Assembly: GCF_019711655.1 (NCBI RefSeq)
Contig: NZ_JAIGNU010000001.1
Coordinates: 1 to 64,000 of the forward strand
DNA length: 64,000 nucleotides
From: Qipengyuania mesophila
GTDB taxonomy: Bacteria; Pseudomonadota; Alphaproteobacteria; Sphingomonadales; Sphingomonadaceae
Reading direction: 5' to 3'
Numbering within the stretch: position 1 is the stretch's first letter; each line of letters starts with the position of its first letter. Made by a program: the position numbers and the translations under genes. Under the pieces are notes generated by a model. It did not search any database and had not been told where the DNA came from. It saw nothing but the letters and a program-made list of their open reading frames with translations. This document shows positions 26,411 through 35,674 of the stretch, piece by piece.

Positions 26411-28255
26411 TCAGCGCTTGATCTGCGAGACGTCGCGGATTGCGCCGCGCGCGGCCGAGGTGGTCATGGCGGCATAGGCCTCGAGCGCGGGCGAGACGCG
26501 GCGCTCCCGCGGCTTCGCGGGAGCCCAGCCCTGTGCTTCCATCGCGGCGCGGCGCTCGGCGAGCACCTCGTCGGCTACCGCCAACGTGATCGTGCGGTCG
26601 GGAATGGAAATCTCGATGAGATCGCCGTCCTCGACCAGGCCGATCGCCCCGCCCTCGGCCGCCTCGGGCGAGACGTGGCCGATCGAAAGGCCCGAGGTGC
26701 CGCCAGAGAAACGCCCGTCGGTGAGCAGTGCGCAGGCCGCCCCCAGCCCCTTCGACTTGAGGTAGCTCGTCGGATAGAGCATTTCCTGCATGCCGGGGCC
26801 GCCGCGCGGGCCTTCGTAGCGGATCACCACCACGTCGCCCTCGGCCACCTGCCCGGTGAGGATCGCGGTCACCGCATCGTCCTGGCTCTCGTAGACCTTG
26901 GCCGGACCCGAGAAGGTCAGGATGCTCGCGTCCACGCCGGCGGTCTTCACGATGCAACCGTCGCGCGCGATATTCCCGTAAAGCACGGCGAGGCCGCCAT
27001 CCTTGCTGAAGGCGTGGTCGGCGCTGCGGATCACGCCGTTTTCGCGGTCGAGATCGAGTTCCTCCCAGCGGCGCGACTGGCTGAAGGCGGTCTGCGTCGG
27101 CACCCCGCCAGGCGCGGCGGCGAAGAATTCGCGCACTTTGTTGTTCGCGGTACGGCCGATGTCCCAATCGTCGAGTGCATCGCCCATGGTCGGGCTGTGG
27201 ACGGTGGGCAGCGCCGTGTGGAGCAGACCCGCCTTCTCGAGCTCGCCGAGGATCGCCATGATCCCGCCTGCGCGGTGGACGTCCTCCATGTGGACGTCGC
27301 CCTTGGCCGGGGCGACCTTCGACAGGCAGGGCACCTTGCGGCTGAGCCGGTCGATGTCGGCCATGGAGAAATCGACCCCTGCCTCATGCGCGGCAGCGAG
27401 CAGGTGAAGTACGGTGTTGGTCGATCCTCCCATAGCGATGTCGAGGCTCATCGCGTTCTCGAAGGCCTCGAAGCTGGCGATGCTGCGCGGCAGGACACTC
27501 TCGTCCTCTTCCTCGTAATAGCGCTTGGCCAGCGTCACGACGAGCCTCCCGGCGCGCTCGAACAGCCCCTTGCGGTCGGCGTGGGTGGCGAGCGTCGAGC
27601 CATTGCCGGGCAGCGACAGCCCCAACGCCTCGGTCAGGCAGTTCATCGAATTGGCGGTGAACATCCCGCTGCACGATCCGCAGGTCGGGCAGGCGTTTTG
27701 CTCGATCGCGGTGACTTCCTCATCAGAATAGGCTTCGTCCGCCGCAGCAACCATCGCATCGACGAGGTCGAGCGCGACCTCCTTACCCTTCACCACCACC
27801 TTGCCCGCTTCCATCGGACCGCCGCTGACGAAGACCGCGGGCACGTTGAGCCGCAATGCCGCCATCAACATGCCCGGAGTGATCTTGTCGCAATTGGAGA
27901 TGCACACCATCGCATCGGCGCAGTGGGCGTTGACCATGTATTCGACACTGTCGGCGATGAGGTCGCGGCTGGGCAGCGAATAGAGCATCCCGTCATGCCC
28001 CATGGCGATCCCGTCATCGACCGCGATCGTGTTGAATTCCTTGGCCACCCCGCCCGCCGCCTCGATCTCGCGCGCGACCAGCTGGCCGAGATCCTTGAGG
28101 TGGACGTGACCCGGAACGAACTGGGTGAAGCTGTTGACCACGGCGATGATCGGCTTGCCGAAATCGCCATCCTTCATCCCGGTCGCGCGCCACAATCCGC
28201 GCGCGCCTGCCATGTTGCGGCCATGGGTGGTGGTGCGGGAACGATAGGCAGGCAT
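26411..28255 (-). CDS. ilvD: Dihydroxy-acid dehydratase
   Basis: A 614-residue IlvD, which dehydrates 2,3-dihydroxy acids in valine, leucine and isoleucine synthesis. Iron-sulfur ligands and signature motifs are visible: NCDKITPGM (about residue 122), [16 protein letters not shown] (about 192) and the C-terminal [19 protein letters not shown]. Length and N-terminus ([20 protein letters not shown]) match the family. A small stem-loop lies 15 bases before the start. No other ilv gene is nearby. Confidence 0.97.
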   Translation of the reverse strand: MPAYRSRTTTHGRNMAGARGLWRATGMKDGDFGKPIIAVVNSFTQFVPGHVHLKDLGQLVAREIEAAGGVAKEFNTIAVDDGIAMGHDGMLYSLPSRDLIADSVEYMVNAHCADAMVCISNCDKITPGMLMAALRLNVPAVFVSGGPMEAGKVVVKGKEVALDLVDAMVAAADEAYSDEEVTAIEQNACPTCGSCSGMFTANSMNCLTEALGLSLPGNGSTLATHADRKGLFERAGRLVVTLAKRYYEEEDESVLPRSIASFEAFENAMSLDIAMGGSTNTVLHLLAAAHEAGVDFSMADIDRLSRKVPCLSKVAPAKGDVHMEDVHRAGGIMAILGELEKAGLLHTALPTVHSPTMGDALDDWDIGRTANNKVREFFAAAPGGVPTQTAFSQSRRWEELDLDRENGVIRSADHAFSKDGGLAVLYGNIARDGCIVKTAGVDASILTFSGPAKVYESQDDAVTAILTGQVAEGDVVVIRYEGPRGGPGMQEMLYPTSYLKSKGLGAACALLTDGRFSGGTSGLSIGHVSPEAAEGGAIGLVEDGDLIEISIPDRTITLAVADEVLAERRAAMEAQGWAPAKPRERRVSPALEAYAAMTTSAARGAIRDVSQIKR

Positions 28256-28269
28256 GACGGATCTCTCTT

Positions 28270-28285
28270 GGCTTCGGGCGAAGCC
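28270..28285 (-). promoter_or_regulatory. Leader stem-loop before ilvD
   Basis: GGCTTC-GGGC-GAAGCC forms a perfect 6-bp stem with a 4-base loop, 15 bases upstream of the ilvD start. It would sit in the mRNA leader close to the ribosome-binding site. There is no leader peptide rich in branched-chain codons, so classical ilv attenuation is not supported. Confidence 0.3.
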
Positions 28286-28344
28286 TAGCAGAGACGCGTG
28301 GCCGCGCTAACGGAAGATTGGTGCCGGGCGGGCCAAGCTCGGCT

Positions 28345-29073
28345 TTAGACCTCGAGCGCGACGCGCCCCATCACATCGGCCAGCATCATTGCCCATCGCG
28401 CCTGGCCGGCCTCGGTCTCGATCTGGTCCTGGCGGATCTCGACGGTGCAATAGGGGATGCCGTTGGCCTCCGCATGGCGATCCATCGTCGCGTTGAGCTG
28501 TTTGCCCGAATAGGGCTGGTTGTCGCCCACGCTCAGACCCTGCTCGCCGAACAGGCGGATCGCGTGGCGCGCCGCCCGATCGTCCTGGTTGTAGAGCAAC
28601 GCGACTTCCCACGGCCGCTCCTCGTCGCTGGTGTCGAGGCTCGGGGTGAAGCTGTGCAGCGCCACCAGCATCTTGGGCCGCGTCCGCTCGATCAGATCGG
28701 CGAAGGCCGTGTGGTAGGGTCGGTGGAAACGCTCGAGCCGCGCCTCGACATCGGCGCCGATATTGCCTGCGATGAGCTTGCCGTCGCTTTCGGTCGGCAC
28801 GACCGCGTCCTCGTCCTCCTTGCGGTGGAGGTCGCAAACGAGGCGGCTGACGCAAGCGATATGCGCAGGGATATTGTGGCGGCGGGCGAGGCGGTCGGCG
28901 ATGCCCTCCACCCCGATATCGACCGCGATATGCTCGTTCAGCAGCTTGTGATCGATGCCGAGCTCGATGTCGTCGGGCACGTAGTTCGAGGCGTGGTCGG
29001 CGACACAGAGCAGCCCCCCCGGCCGCAGGTCTTCGGTGCCGACCTGGCGGTAGGGGAGGTTGTCGATCATCAT
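28345..29073 (-). CDS. N-formylglutamate amidohydrolase family protein
   Basis: A 242-residue protein. The family signature includes VADHASNYVPDDI near the N-terminus, HIAVDIGVEGIA, and metal-binding regions around VSRLVCDLHR and LVALHSFTPSL. Enzymes of this family hydrolyse N-formylglutamate or related N-acyl amino acids; no hut genes are nearby, so the physiological substrate is open. The start is the ATG at 29073 in an ATGA overlap with ispE; a second ATG directly follows. Confidence 0.85.
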   Translation of the reverse strand: MMIDNLPYRQVGTEDLRPGGLLCVADHASNYVPDDIELGIDHKLLNEHIAVDIGVEGIADRLARRHNIPAHIACVSRLVCDLHRKEDEDAVVPTESDGKLIAGNIGADVEARLERFHRPYHTAFADLIERTRPKMLVALHSFTPSLDTSDEERPWEVALLYNQDDRAARHAIRLFGEQGLSVGDNQPYSGKQLNATMDRHAEANGIPYCTVEIRQDQIETEAGQARWAMMLADVMGRVALEV

Positions 29074-29879
29074 CGCAGGGACCCTTTCATCTGCCACCAG
29101 CCGGGGTGGCTCTCGCTTGTCTGGCGGGCAGCCGCGTCGCGAGCGGACAGGCTGTCGTAGAGCGCGAAGCACGTCGCCCCCGAACCGGACATACGGGCGA
29201 GAAAGGGTGAAGTTCCGCGCAGCGCCGCGAGCACGCCGGCGATCTGCGGACAAAGCGAAATGGCCGGGCCCTCGAGATCGTTACGCCCCTCCAGCGCGAC
29301 GGCACGCGCATCGCCCTGCGGCAGCGCGCCGCGATCCTCGCCGTCCCAGTGCGCGAACACGGGGCCCGTCGATAGTGGAACGCGCGGATTGACCAGCAGC
29401 ACGGGCGTTCCGGCAAGGCTTTCGTCGGCCTCATCGAGATCGGTCCCCGTCCCGCGCCCGATGCAGCTCCGGCTCTCGACGCAGGCCGGGACGTCGGCGC
29501 CCAATGCGGTGGCGCGCGCGTGCCAGTCGTCGGGCAGGCCCGCGCGGTCCCTGACGATGCGGAACACAGCGCCTGCGTCGGCCGAGCCCCCGCCCAGCCC
29601 CGCCGCGACTGGCAGGTTCTTCTCGAGCGTGATAGCCAGCCCCTCGGAGCGCGGCAGCTTGGCGAGCGCCTTTGCGACGAGATTGTCGAACGGATCGTCG
29701 AGCCCGTCGGCGAACTCGCCGAGCACGCGCACGCTATCCTGCGCGGCGCTGGAAGCCGTCAGCACATCGCCCGCATCGACGAAGGCGAACAGCGTTTCGA
29801 GTTCGTGGTAGCCATCCTCACGCCGCCTGCGGACATGCAGCGCGAGGTTGATCTTGGCGTAGGCGGTTTCGGAGGCCAT
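29070..29879 (-). CDS. ispE: 4-diphosphocytidyl-2-C-methyl-D-erythritol kinase
   Basis: A 269-residue GHMP kinase of the non-mevalonate isoprenoid pathway. The N-terminal substrate motif AYAKINLALHV is followed by DGYHELETLF, and the ATP-binding glycine loop is LPVAAGLGGGSADAGAVFR (about residues 95-108). The C-terminal MSGSGATCFALY motif completes the GHMP fold. It phosphorylates CDP-ME in the cytoplasm. It ends in an ATGA overlap with the amidohydrolase gene and starts 13 bases after the L,D-transpeptidase stop. Confidence 0.95.
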   Translation of the reverse strand: MASETAYAKINLALHVRRRREDGYHELETLFAFVDAGDVLTASSAAQDSVRVLGEFADGLDDPFDNLVAKALAKLPRSEGLAITLEKNLPVAAGLGGGSADAGAVFRIVRDRAGLPDDWHARATALGADVPACVESRSCIGRGTGTDLDEADESLAGTPVLLVNPRVPLSTGPVFAHWDGEDRGALPQGDARAVALEGRNDLEGPAISLCPQIAGVLAALRGTSPFLARMSGSGATCFALYDSLSARDAAARQTSESHPGWWQMKGSLR

Positions 29880-29892
29880 CGTTGCGCGGACG

Positions 29893-30864
29893 TCAGCTTT
29901 CGCCGGCCTCGATCACCGTGACGTTCTCCCCGGCGCTCGCCGCCGCGAGCGACTGCGGCGTGACGATCACCACGGTGCCGGGCTTGAGGATGTCGTTCAC
30001 CGCGCTGCGGAAGGCCGTGGGGGCCAGAAACCGGTCCGCCTCGTCGGCGCCGATCTCGCTCCCTTCGCCCGATCCGGCGAGATCGAGCTTGAGCCACTGG
30101 CGGCCGCTTTCGTCCGCCGCAGACAGGACATAAGCGATCGGCCCGGCGAGCGCGCCGTCGACCCGCACCGGTGCCGAACCGATTTCGATGCCGCTGCGCA
30201 GCACGACCGCGCGCTGGTCGGCAACGCTGACCACAACCGAGACCACGCCGCTGGTCACGCGCTCGGGATGCCATTCGAACGAAGCGGCCTCGATCGACTG
30301 CTTACCCGCGGCACCGCCCACGACCGCGACTCCCGGCGCAGCAGAAACCTGTGGCGCGGCGGGGACGTCGGTGATGACGACGGTCATTCCGAGCGAAGTG
30401 GTGTCGAACAGCAGCGCCGAAAACGCCATCGGCAGGCGGATGCATCCGTGCGAGGCAGGGTATCCGGGCAGGTTTCCCGCGTGGAGTGCGACGCCGCCCC
30501 AGGTCAGCCGCTGCATATTGGGCATCGGCGCGTCGTCGTAGAGATTGGAATAGTGTTCCTTGCGCTTCTGCAGGATCGTGAACACCCCGGTGGGAGTCTC
30601 GTAACCCTCGCGCCCGGTCGAAACCGTCGAGGCGGCGATCGGCACCCCGTTGCGGAACAGCACCGCGCGCTGGCTCGCAAGGTTGACCACCAGCAGCATC
30701 GGCCCCTGCGGGCTCAGCTCGGGCGCCCACACGAACTCGCCGGTCTCGAGCGCCGTGACGACTTCGAGGATCGGCCTGTCGCCGCGGTCGACCGGCTGGG
30801 CTTGGGCTGCCGTCACGCCAAGCGCGGCGAGGCCGACGGCCATGAGCAAGGTCGCGCGCTTCAT
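29893..30864 (-). CDS. L,D-transpeptidase (YkuD domain)
   Basis: A 323-residue exported protein. A signal peptide (LLMAVGLAALGVTAAQA) precedes a YkuD domain with the catalytic motif SHGCIRLP near residue 143, followed by a roughly 150-residue C-terminal extension with no recognised domain. L,D-transpeptidases make 3-3 peptidoglycan crosslinks or anchor proteins in the periplasm. The start at 30864 (MKRATLL) is supported by the signal peptide. It follows the ETF-QO stop by 11 bases. Confidence 0.9.
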   Translation of the reverse strand: MKRATLLMAVGLAALGVTAAQAQPVDRGDRPILEVVTALETGEFVWAPELSPQGPMLLVVNLASQRAVLFRNGVPIAASTVSTGREGYETPTGVFTILQKRKEHYSNLYDDAPMPNMQRLTWGGVALHAGNLPGYPASHGCIRLPMAFSALLFDTTSLGMTVVITDVPAAPQVSAAPGVAVVGGAAGKQSIEAASFEWHPERVTSGVVSVVVSVADQRAVVLRSGIEIGSAPVRVDGALAGPIAYVLSAADESGRQWLKLDLAGSGEGSEIGADEADRFLAPTAFRSAVNDILKPGTVVIVTPQSLAAASAGENVTVIEAGES

Positions 30865-30875
30865 CGGGTCCGACC

Positions 30876-32525
30876 TCACATATTCGGATAATTCGGCCCG
30901 CCGCCACCTTCGGGCGTGGTCCATTCGATGTTCTGGTTCGGGTCCTTGATGTCGCAGGTCTTGCAGTGAACACAGTTCTGCGAATTGATCTGGAACTTGG
31001 GCTCGCCGCTGTCCTCGTCGACCAGCCATTCGTAGACGCCGGCGGGGCAGTAGCGGTTCGACGGGCCGGCATATTCGCCCAGCTCGCTGACCTTCTGCAA
31101 CTCCATGTCCTTGACCTTGAGGTGGACCGGCTGGTCCTCCGCATGGTTGGTGTAGCTGAAGCTGACATTGGTCAGCTTGTCGAAGCTCAATTTGCCGTCG
31201 GGCTTGGGATAGGCGATCGGCCGGTACAGGTCCGCACGCTGTAGCATCTCGTAGTCGCGATGGTGCTTCATCGAGATCGGCAGGCCGATCTTGAGCGTAC
31301 GCATCCACATGTCGATGCCCGCGATGACGGTGCCGAGGTCCTCGCCCCACTTGGCGACCGCGGGCTGCGCGTTCTGGACGAGCTTCAGTTCCTTGGCGAT
31401 CCAGCTGTCGCGCACCGCCGCGTCGAAATCCATCAGCTCGGTGTGCTCATGGCCCGCGGCGATCGCCGCGGCGAGGCTCTCGGCGGCGAGCATGCCGCTC
31501 TTCATCGCAGTGTGGCTGCCCTTGATGCGCGGCACATTGACGAAGCCCGCGGCGCAGCCGATCAGCGCACCGCCTGGGAAGGCGAGCTTGGGCACGCTCT
31601 GCCAGCCGCCCTCGTTGATCACGCGCGCACCATAGGCGACGCGCCTGCCGCCTTCGAGAATCGCGGCGATCGCCGGGTGGTGCTTCCAGCGCTGGAATTC
31701 CTGGTAGGGCGAAACGTAGGGATTGGCGTAATCGAGCGCGGTTACGAAGCCCAATGCCACCTGGCCATTGGCCTGGTGGTAGAGGAAGCCGCCGCCCCAG
31801 GTGCCGGTCTCGCTGAGCGGCCAGCCCTGCGTGTGGATCACGCGGCCGGGCTCGTGCTTGTCGGCATCGATATCCCACAATTCCTTGATGCCGAGCCCGT
31901 AGACCTGCGGCTGGCAATCGGCCTCCAGGTCGTATTTCGCCTTCATCTTCTTGGTGAGATTGCCGCGCGCGCCCTCGGCGAAGAGCGTGTATTTGGCGTG
32001 GATCTCCATCCCCGGCTGGTAGTCGGGCTTGTGACTGCCATCCTCGGCGATGCCCATGTCCTGCGTCACCACGCCGGTCACCGCGCCCGCCTCGTTGAAC
32101 AGCACCTCGGCAGCGGGGAAGCCGGGGAAAACCATCACGCCCAGCCCCTCGGCCTGCTCGCCCAGCCAGCGCGCGAGATTGCCCAGCGAGCCGGTGTAAT
32201 TTCCGTGATTGCCCATGAAGGGCGGCAGCAGGAACTCGGGCATGTCCGACTTGCCGCTTTCGGACAGCACCCAGTGGTGGTTCTCGGTCACCGGGGTTTC
32301 CGCCATCGGACAGTCCATGTCGCGCCAGTCGGGGAGCAGCTCGTCGAGCGCCTTGGGATCGACCACCGCGCCCGAGAGGATATGCGCGCCGATCTCGCTG
32401 CCCTTTTCGAGCACGACGACTTCGAGGTCCTCGTTGATCTGCTTCAACCGGATCGCCGCCGCGAGGCCGGCCACGCCCCCGCCGATGATGACGACGTCGC
32501 AGGGCATCGATTCGCGTTCGCTCAT
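30876..32525 (-). CDS. Electron transfer flavoprotein-ubiquinone oxidoreductase
   Basis: A 549-residue ETF-QO. The FAD-binding motif IIGGGVAGLAAAIRL lies near residues 13-27, and the C-terminal 4Fe-4S site is visible in RYCPAGVYEW, then NCVHCKTCDIKDP. The ending EGGGGPNYPNM is the conserved C-terminus. It passes electrons from acyl-CoA dehydrogenases via ETF to ubiquinone at the inner membrane. The start MSERESMPCDVV at 32525 sits 79 bases from the divergent UDG-like gene. Confidence 0.95.
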   Translation of the reverse strand: MSERESMPCDVVIIGGGVAGLAAAIRLKQINEDLEVVVLEKGSEIGAHILSGAVVDPKALDELLPDWRDMDCPMAETPVTENHHWVLSESGKSDMPEFLLPPFMGNHGNYTGSLGNLARWLGEQAEGLGVMVFPGFPAAEVLFNEAGAVTGVVTQDMGIAEDGSHKPDYQPGMEIHAKYTLFAEGARGNLTKKMKAKYDLEADCQPQVYGLGIKELWDIDADKHEPGRVIHTQGWPLSETGTWGGGFLYHQANGQVALGFVTALDYANPYVSPYQEFQRWKHHPAIAAILEGGRRVAYGARVINEGGWQSVPKLAFPGGALIGCAAGFVNVPRIKGSHTAMKSGMLAAESLAAAIAAGHEHTELMDFDAAVRDSWIAKELKLVQNAQPAVAKWGEDLGTVIAGIDMWMRTLKIGLPISMKHHRDYEMLQRADLYRPIAYPKPDGKLSFDKLTNVSFSYTNHAEDQPVHLKVKDMELQKVSELGEYAGPSNRYCPAGVYEWLVDEDSGEPKFQINSQNCVHCKTCDIKDPNQNIEWTTPEGGGGPNYPNM

Positions 32526-32604
32526 GTCTCTCTCTTTTCGTCGCGTATCTGTTGCCGATGCCTTGATTGGTGGCGCTTTAGAGGTCAAGACCTGCGCCCA
32601 AGTA

Positions 32605-33390
32605 ATGATGCACGCCGATCCCTCGAAAGCGCGCGATTTCACGGCGCTCGAAAGCCTCGAGGGTGCGCTCGACTGGTGGCGCGAGGCGGGCGTCGATGCC
32701 GATTTCCTCGACGAGGCGAGCGGCTGGCTGGCCGAGCCCGAGGCCGAGAATGCCGTAGCGGCTCCCCCGCCTCCTGCGCCGCCGCCGGTCGCGCGCAAGA
32801 CCGCGCTCGAACGCGCGCTCGAACAGCCCGAGACGGCGGCACCGGCAATCACCGCCGAGGGGCTGCCCGACAGCCTCGAAAAATTTCGCGAATACTGGAT
32901 GACCGAGCCGACGCTCGGCGAAGGCGCGCTCGATCGCCGCGTGCCCCCGCGCGGGGTCGCGGGGGCGCGGCTGATGCTGCTGCTCCCGCAGCCCTTCGAG
33001 GACGATACCGATGGCCTGCTGACCGGCGGCGCAGCCCCCTTCGTCGCCGCCATGCTGCGCGCGATGGGGGTGGCCGAGCACGAGACCTATGTCGCGAGCG
33101 CCCTGCCCGCCCCGATGGCCATGCCCGACTGGGCGCAGGTCGCCGCGGGCGGGATCGGCATCGTGGCGCGTCACCATATTGCGCTTGTGCAGCCGCAACG
33201 CGTGCTGCTGTTCGGCCGCGCGCAGCTGGCGCTGTTCGACGTTCCCGCCGAACGCGCCCGCGAACCGCTGACGCTCGACTGCGGCGGCACCTCCGTCGCG
33301 CTGCTCGCCGCGCCCGACCTGCGCAATCTCGCGCGCTCCGCCCTGCGGCGGGAAAATTTCTGGAACCGCTGGCTGGACTGGACCCGATGA
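32605..33390 (+). CDS. Degenerate uracil-DNA glycosylase-like protein
   Basis: A 261-residue protein. After an Ala/Pro-rich linker (about residues 53-65) the core follows the layout of family 4 uracil-DNA glycosylases: LMLLLPQPFEDDTDGLLTGG, AAMLRAMGV ... TYVASAL, and ALVQPQRVLLFGR. The usual GEAPG motif is replaced by LPQPF, and I see no cysteine set for the 4Fe-4S cluster, so catalytic activity is doubtful. It sits in an ATGA overlap with the lytic transglycosylase, divergent from ETF-QO. The function is not known to me. Confidence 0.65.
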   Translation: MMHADPSKARDFTALESLEGALDWWREAGVDADFLDEASGWLAEPEAENAVAAPPPPAPPPVARKTALERALEQPETAAPAITAEGLPDSLEKFREYWMTEPTLGEGALDRRVPPRGVAGARLMLLLPQPFEDDTDGLLTGGAAPFVAAMLRAMGVAEHETYVASALPAPMAMPDWAQVAAGGIGIVARHHIALVQPQRVLLFGRAQLALFDVPAERAREPLTLDCGGTSVALLAAPDLRNLARSALRRENFWNRWLDWTR

Positions 33391-35105
33391 TCCTACGCCC
33401 CCTGACCGCCTTCGCCCTCGCCGCGATCACGCTCACCGCAACGCCCGCCCTCGCGCAAAGCAGTAGTGTCGACTATTTCACGCGCTCGCACTCGGTGGCG
33501 CTGCCGCAACTGCTGTCGACCGAGGACCGCGCCTATTACGGTTCGCTGTTCGAGGCGATCGACGCGAAGAACTGGGACCGGGTCGAAGTGCTGCTGACGA
33601 GCCGCACCGACGGCCCGCTGCACGGTGCGGCGCTGGCCGCCTATTATCTCCATCCCGAAAGCCCGCGGATCGAGCTGCCGCGCATCGAGGCCTGGCTCGA
33701 TCGCTATGCGCGCCTGCCCGAAGCCGAGGCGATCGTCCGCCTGGGCCAGACGCGCGGGCTCGAAGACCCGCCGCACCTCCCGCGCGAGCGCGAAATGGTC
33801 CGCCAGCCGGGCATGACCAAGCGTATCCGCCCGCGCGCGATCGAGGACGGCACCATGCCCGGGAGCGTCAAGTCGGCGATCCTCGAGCGGATCACCAATG
33901 ACGATCCCGACGGCGCGCGGCTGCTCCTCGACGGGGTCGATGCGACGCTCAGCAGCAAGGCGCGTGCCGAGTGGCGCTACCGCGTCGCCTGGAGCTATTA
34001 CATCGAGAACCAGGACGCGCAGGCCTGGGCGCTCGCCGAAACGGTGCGCGATGGCGGCAGCGGAGCGTGGGTGGCCGAGGGTGACTGGGCTGCCGGCCTC
34101 GCCGCGTGGCGGCTGGGCGATTGCGACAAGGCGGGCGAAGCCTTCCGCCGCTCGGCAGCGAATTCGACCAATCCCGAACTCACTTCCGCCGCGCACTACT
34201 GGGCGAGCCGCGCGCTGATCCGCTGCCGCGAGCCCGAACAGGCGGACGAACAATTGCGCGGCGCGGCACGCTTTCCCGACACCCTCTACGGCATGCTCGC
34301 GCATGAGCAGATGGGACGCACCCTGCCTGCGACGCATACACAGCCCGACATGACCGAGGCCGACTGGCGCCGACTCAGCGACAAGGAAGCGGTGCGGCAG
34401 GCGGTGATGCTCGCCGAAGTGGGGCGGCGCGAGGAGGCCGAAGGCAACCTCACCTGGCTCGTCCGCACCGGCGACGGCGACGATTACCCGGCGCTCGCCC
34501 GGCTCGCCCGCGCACTCGGCCTGACCGGGGCGCAGACCTACATGGCCTACAATGCGCCGCGCGGGGAAGCCGCGCATCCGAGCTTGCGCTATCCGGTCAC
34601 CTTCCGCGCACCGGTCGGCGGCTGGCGCGTCGATCCGGCGCTGGCCTTCGCGCATGCGCTGCAGGAATCCAATTTCCGCGAGCGCGTGGTCAGCCCGGCC
34701 GGCGCGATCGGGCTGATGCAGATCATGCCGATCACCCAGCGCGAATATGCCGCCTCGATCAACATGAGTGCCGGCGCCGATCTCAAGGACCCGGCGATCA
34801 ACCTCGCCTTCGGCCAGCGGACGCTCGAATCGCTCGGCAGTTCCTCCTTCACGCAGGGCAAGCTGCCCAAGGTGATGGCCGCCTACAATGCCGGCCCCAG
34901 CCCCGTCTCCCGCTGGGAAAGCGAGGTTCGCGACCTGGACGATCCGCTGCTCTACATGGAGTCGATCCCCTATTGGGAAACGCGCGGATACGTCGCGATC
35001 GTGATGCGCAATTACTGGATGTACCTGCGTCAGGCCGACGCCCCCGCGCCGAGCCGGACCGAACTGGCCGAAAACGACTGGCCGATGTTCCCCCGCGTGC
35101 GGTAG
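33387..35105 (+). CDS. Lytic transglycosylase (SLT domain)
   Basis: A 572-residue periplasmic murein hydrolase. The signal peptide (LTAFALAAITLTATPALA) is followed by a helical superhelix region (about 30-400) and a C-terminal SLT domain: HALQESNFRERVVSPAG (catalytic Glu), GLMQIMP and AYNAGPSPVSRW. It cleaves peptidoglycan glycan strands to 1,6-anhydro ends. The ATG start overlaps the previous stop by four bases, which fixes it; the frame runs far upstream antisense to ETF-QO and is ignored there. Confidence 0.93.
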   Translation: MILRPLTAFALAAITLTATPALAQSSSVDYFTRSHSVALPQLLSTEDRAYYGSLFEAIDAKNWDRVEVLLTSRTDGPLHGAALAAYYLHPESPRIELPRIEAWLDRYARLPEAEAIVRLGQTRGLEDPPHLPREREMVRQPGMTKRIRPRAIEDGTMPGSVKSAILERITNDDPDGARLLLDGVDATLSSKARAEWRYRVAWSYYIENQDAQAWALAETVRDGGSGAWVAEGDWAAGLAAWRLGDCDKAGEAFRRSAANSTNPELTSAAHYWASRALIRCREPEQADEQLRGAARFPDTLYGMLAHEQMGRTLPATHTQPDMTEADWRRLSDKEAVRQAVMLAEVGRREEAEGNLTWLVRTGDGDDYPALARLARALGLTGAQTYMAYNAPRGEAAHPSLRYPVTFRAPVGGWRVDPALAFAHALQESNFRERVVSPAGAIGLMQIMPITQREYAASINMSAGADLKDPAINLAFGQRTLESLGSSSFTQGKLPKVMAAYNAGPSPVSRWESEVRDLDDPLLYMESIPYWETRGYVAIVMRNYWMYLRQADAPAPSRTELAENDWPMFPRVR

Positions 35106-35117
35106 TATGCGGCGCTG

Positions 35118-35646
35118 ATGGCCCTCGACGAAAACCTCCCCTTCAAGCCGGTCCGTATCGCGCTGCTGACCGTGTCGGACACGCGCACGCTGGCCGACGA
35201 TGCTTCGGGCGACATCCTCGGCACGCGGATCGTGGAGGCCGGGCACGAGCTCGCGGCGCGCGAGATCAGCCGCGACGACCGCAACGAGATCGCAGCGCAC
35301 CTGCACCGCTGGATCGACGACGAGAGCGTGGATTGCGTGATCACCACCGGCGGAACCGGCCTTACCGGGCGGGACGTGACCCCCCGAGGCGCTCGACCGG
35401 ATCAAGGACAAGGACATCCCCGGCTTCGGCGAGTATTTCCGCTACATCAGTATCGCGAGCATCGGCACGAGCACTATCCAGAGCCGCGCCTGCGCGGTGC
35501 TGGCGCGCGGGACCTATATCTTCGCACTGCCCGGCTCGACCGGAGCGGTAAAGGACGGCTGGGACCAGATCCTCGTCCACCAGCTCGACAGCCGCCACGG
35601 GCCCTGCAATTTCGTCGAGCTGATGCCCCGTCTGCGCGAGCGGTAG
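35118..35646 (+). pseudogene. moaB: Molybdenum cofactor biosynthesis protein B, frameshifted
   Basis: The frame from ATG 35118 encodes a normal MoaB start (VRIALLTVSDTRT ... [15 protein letters not shown]) of about 89 residues and then breaks. One base on, another frame continues the same protein ([20 protein letters not shown] ... [14 protein letters not shown] ... [11 protein letters not shown]) to a TAG at 35646. The break lies at a run of six C at 35380-35385, and five C would restore the frame. MoaB/MogA acts in adenylylation of molybdopterin. The family and the break are seen directly; whether it is a real mutation or a sequencing error in a homopolymer cannot be told from one sequence. 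Confidence 0.85.
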
Positions 35647-35674
35647 TCACTGGCCGCAGTCTAATGTTCCATGT

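Noticed and set aside
31260..33386. A long open frame running into the start of the lytic transglycosylase
   Set aside because: It is antisense to ETF-QO and then out of frame with the UDG-like gene. The signal peptide at 33387 and the ATGA overlap fix the true start.
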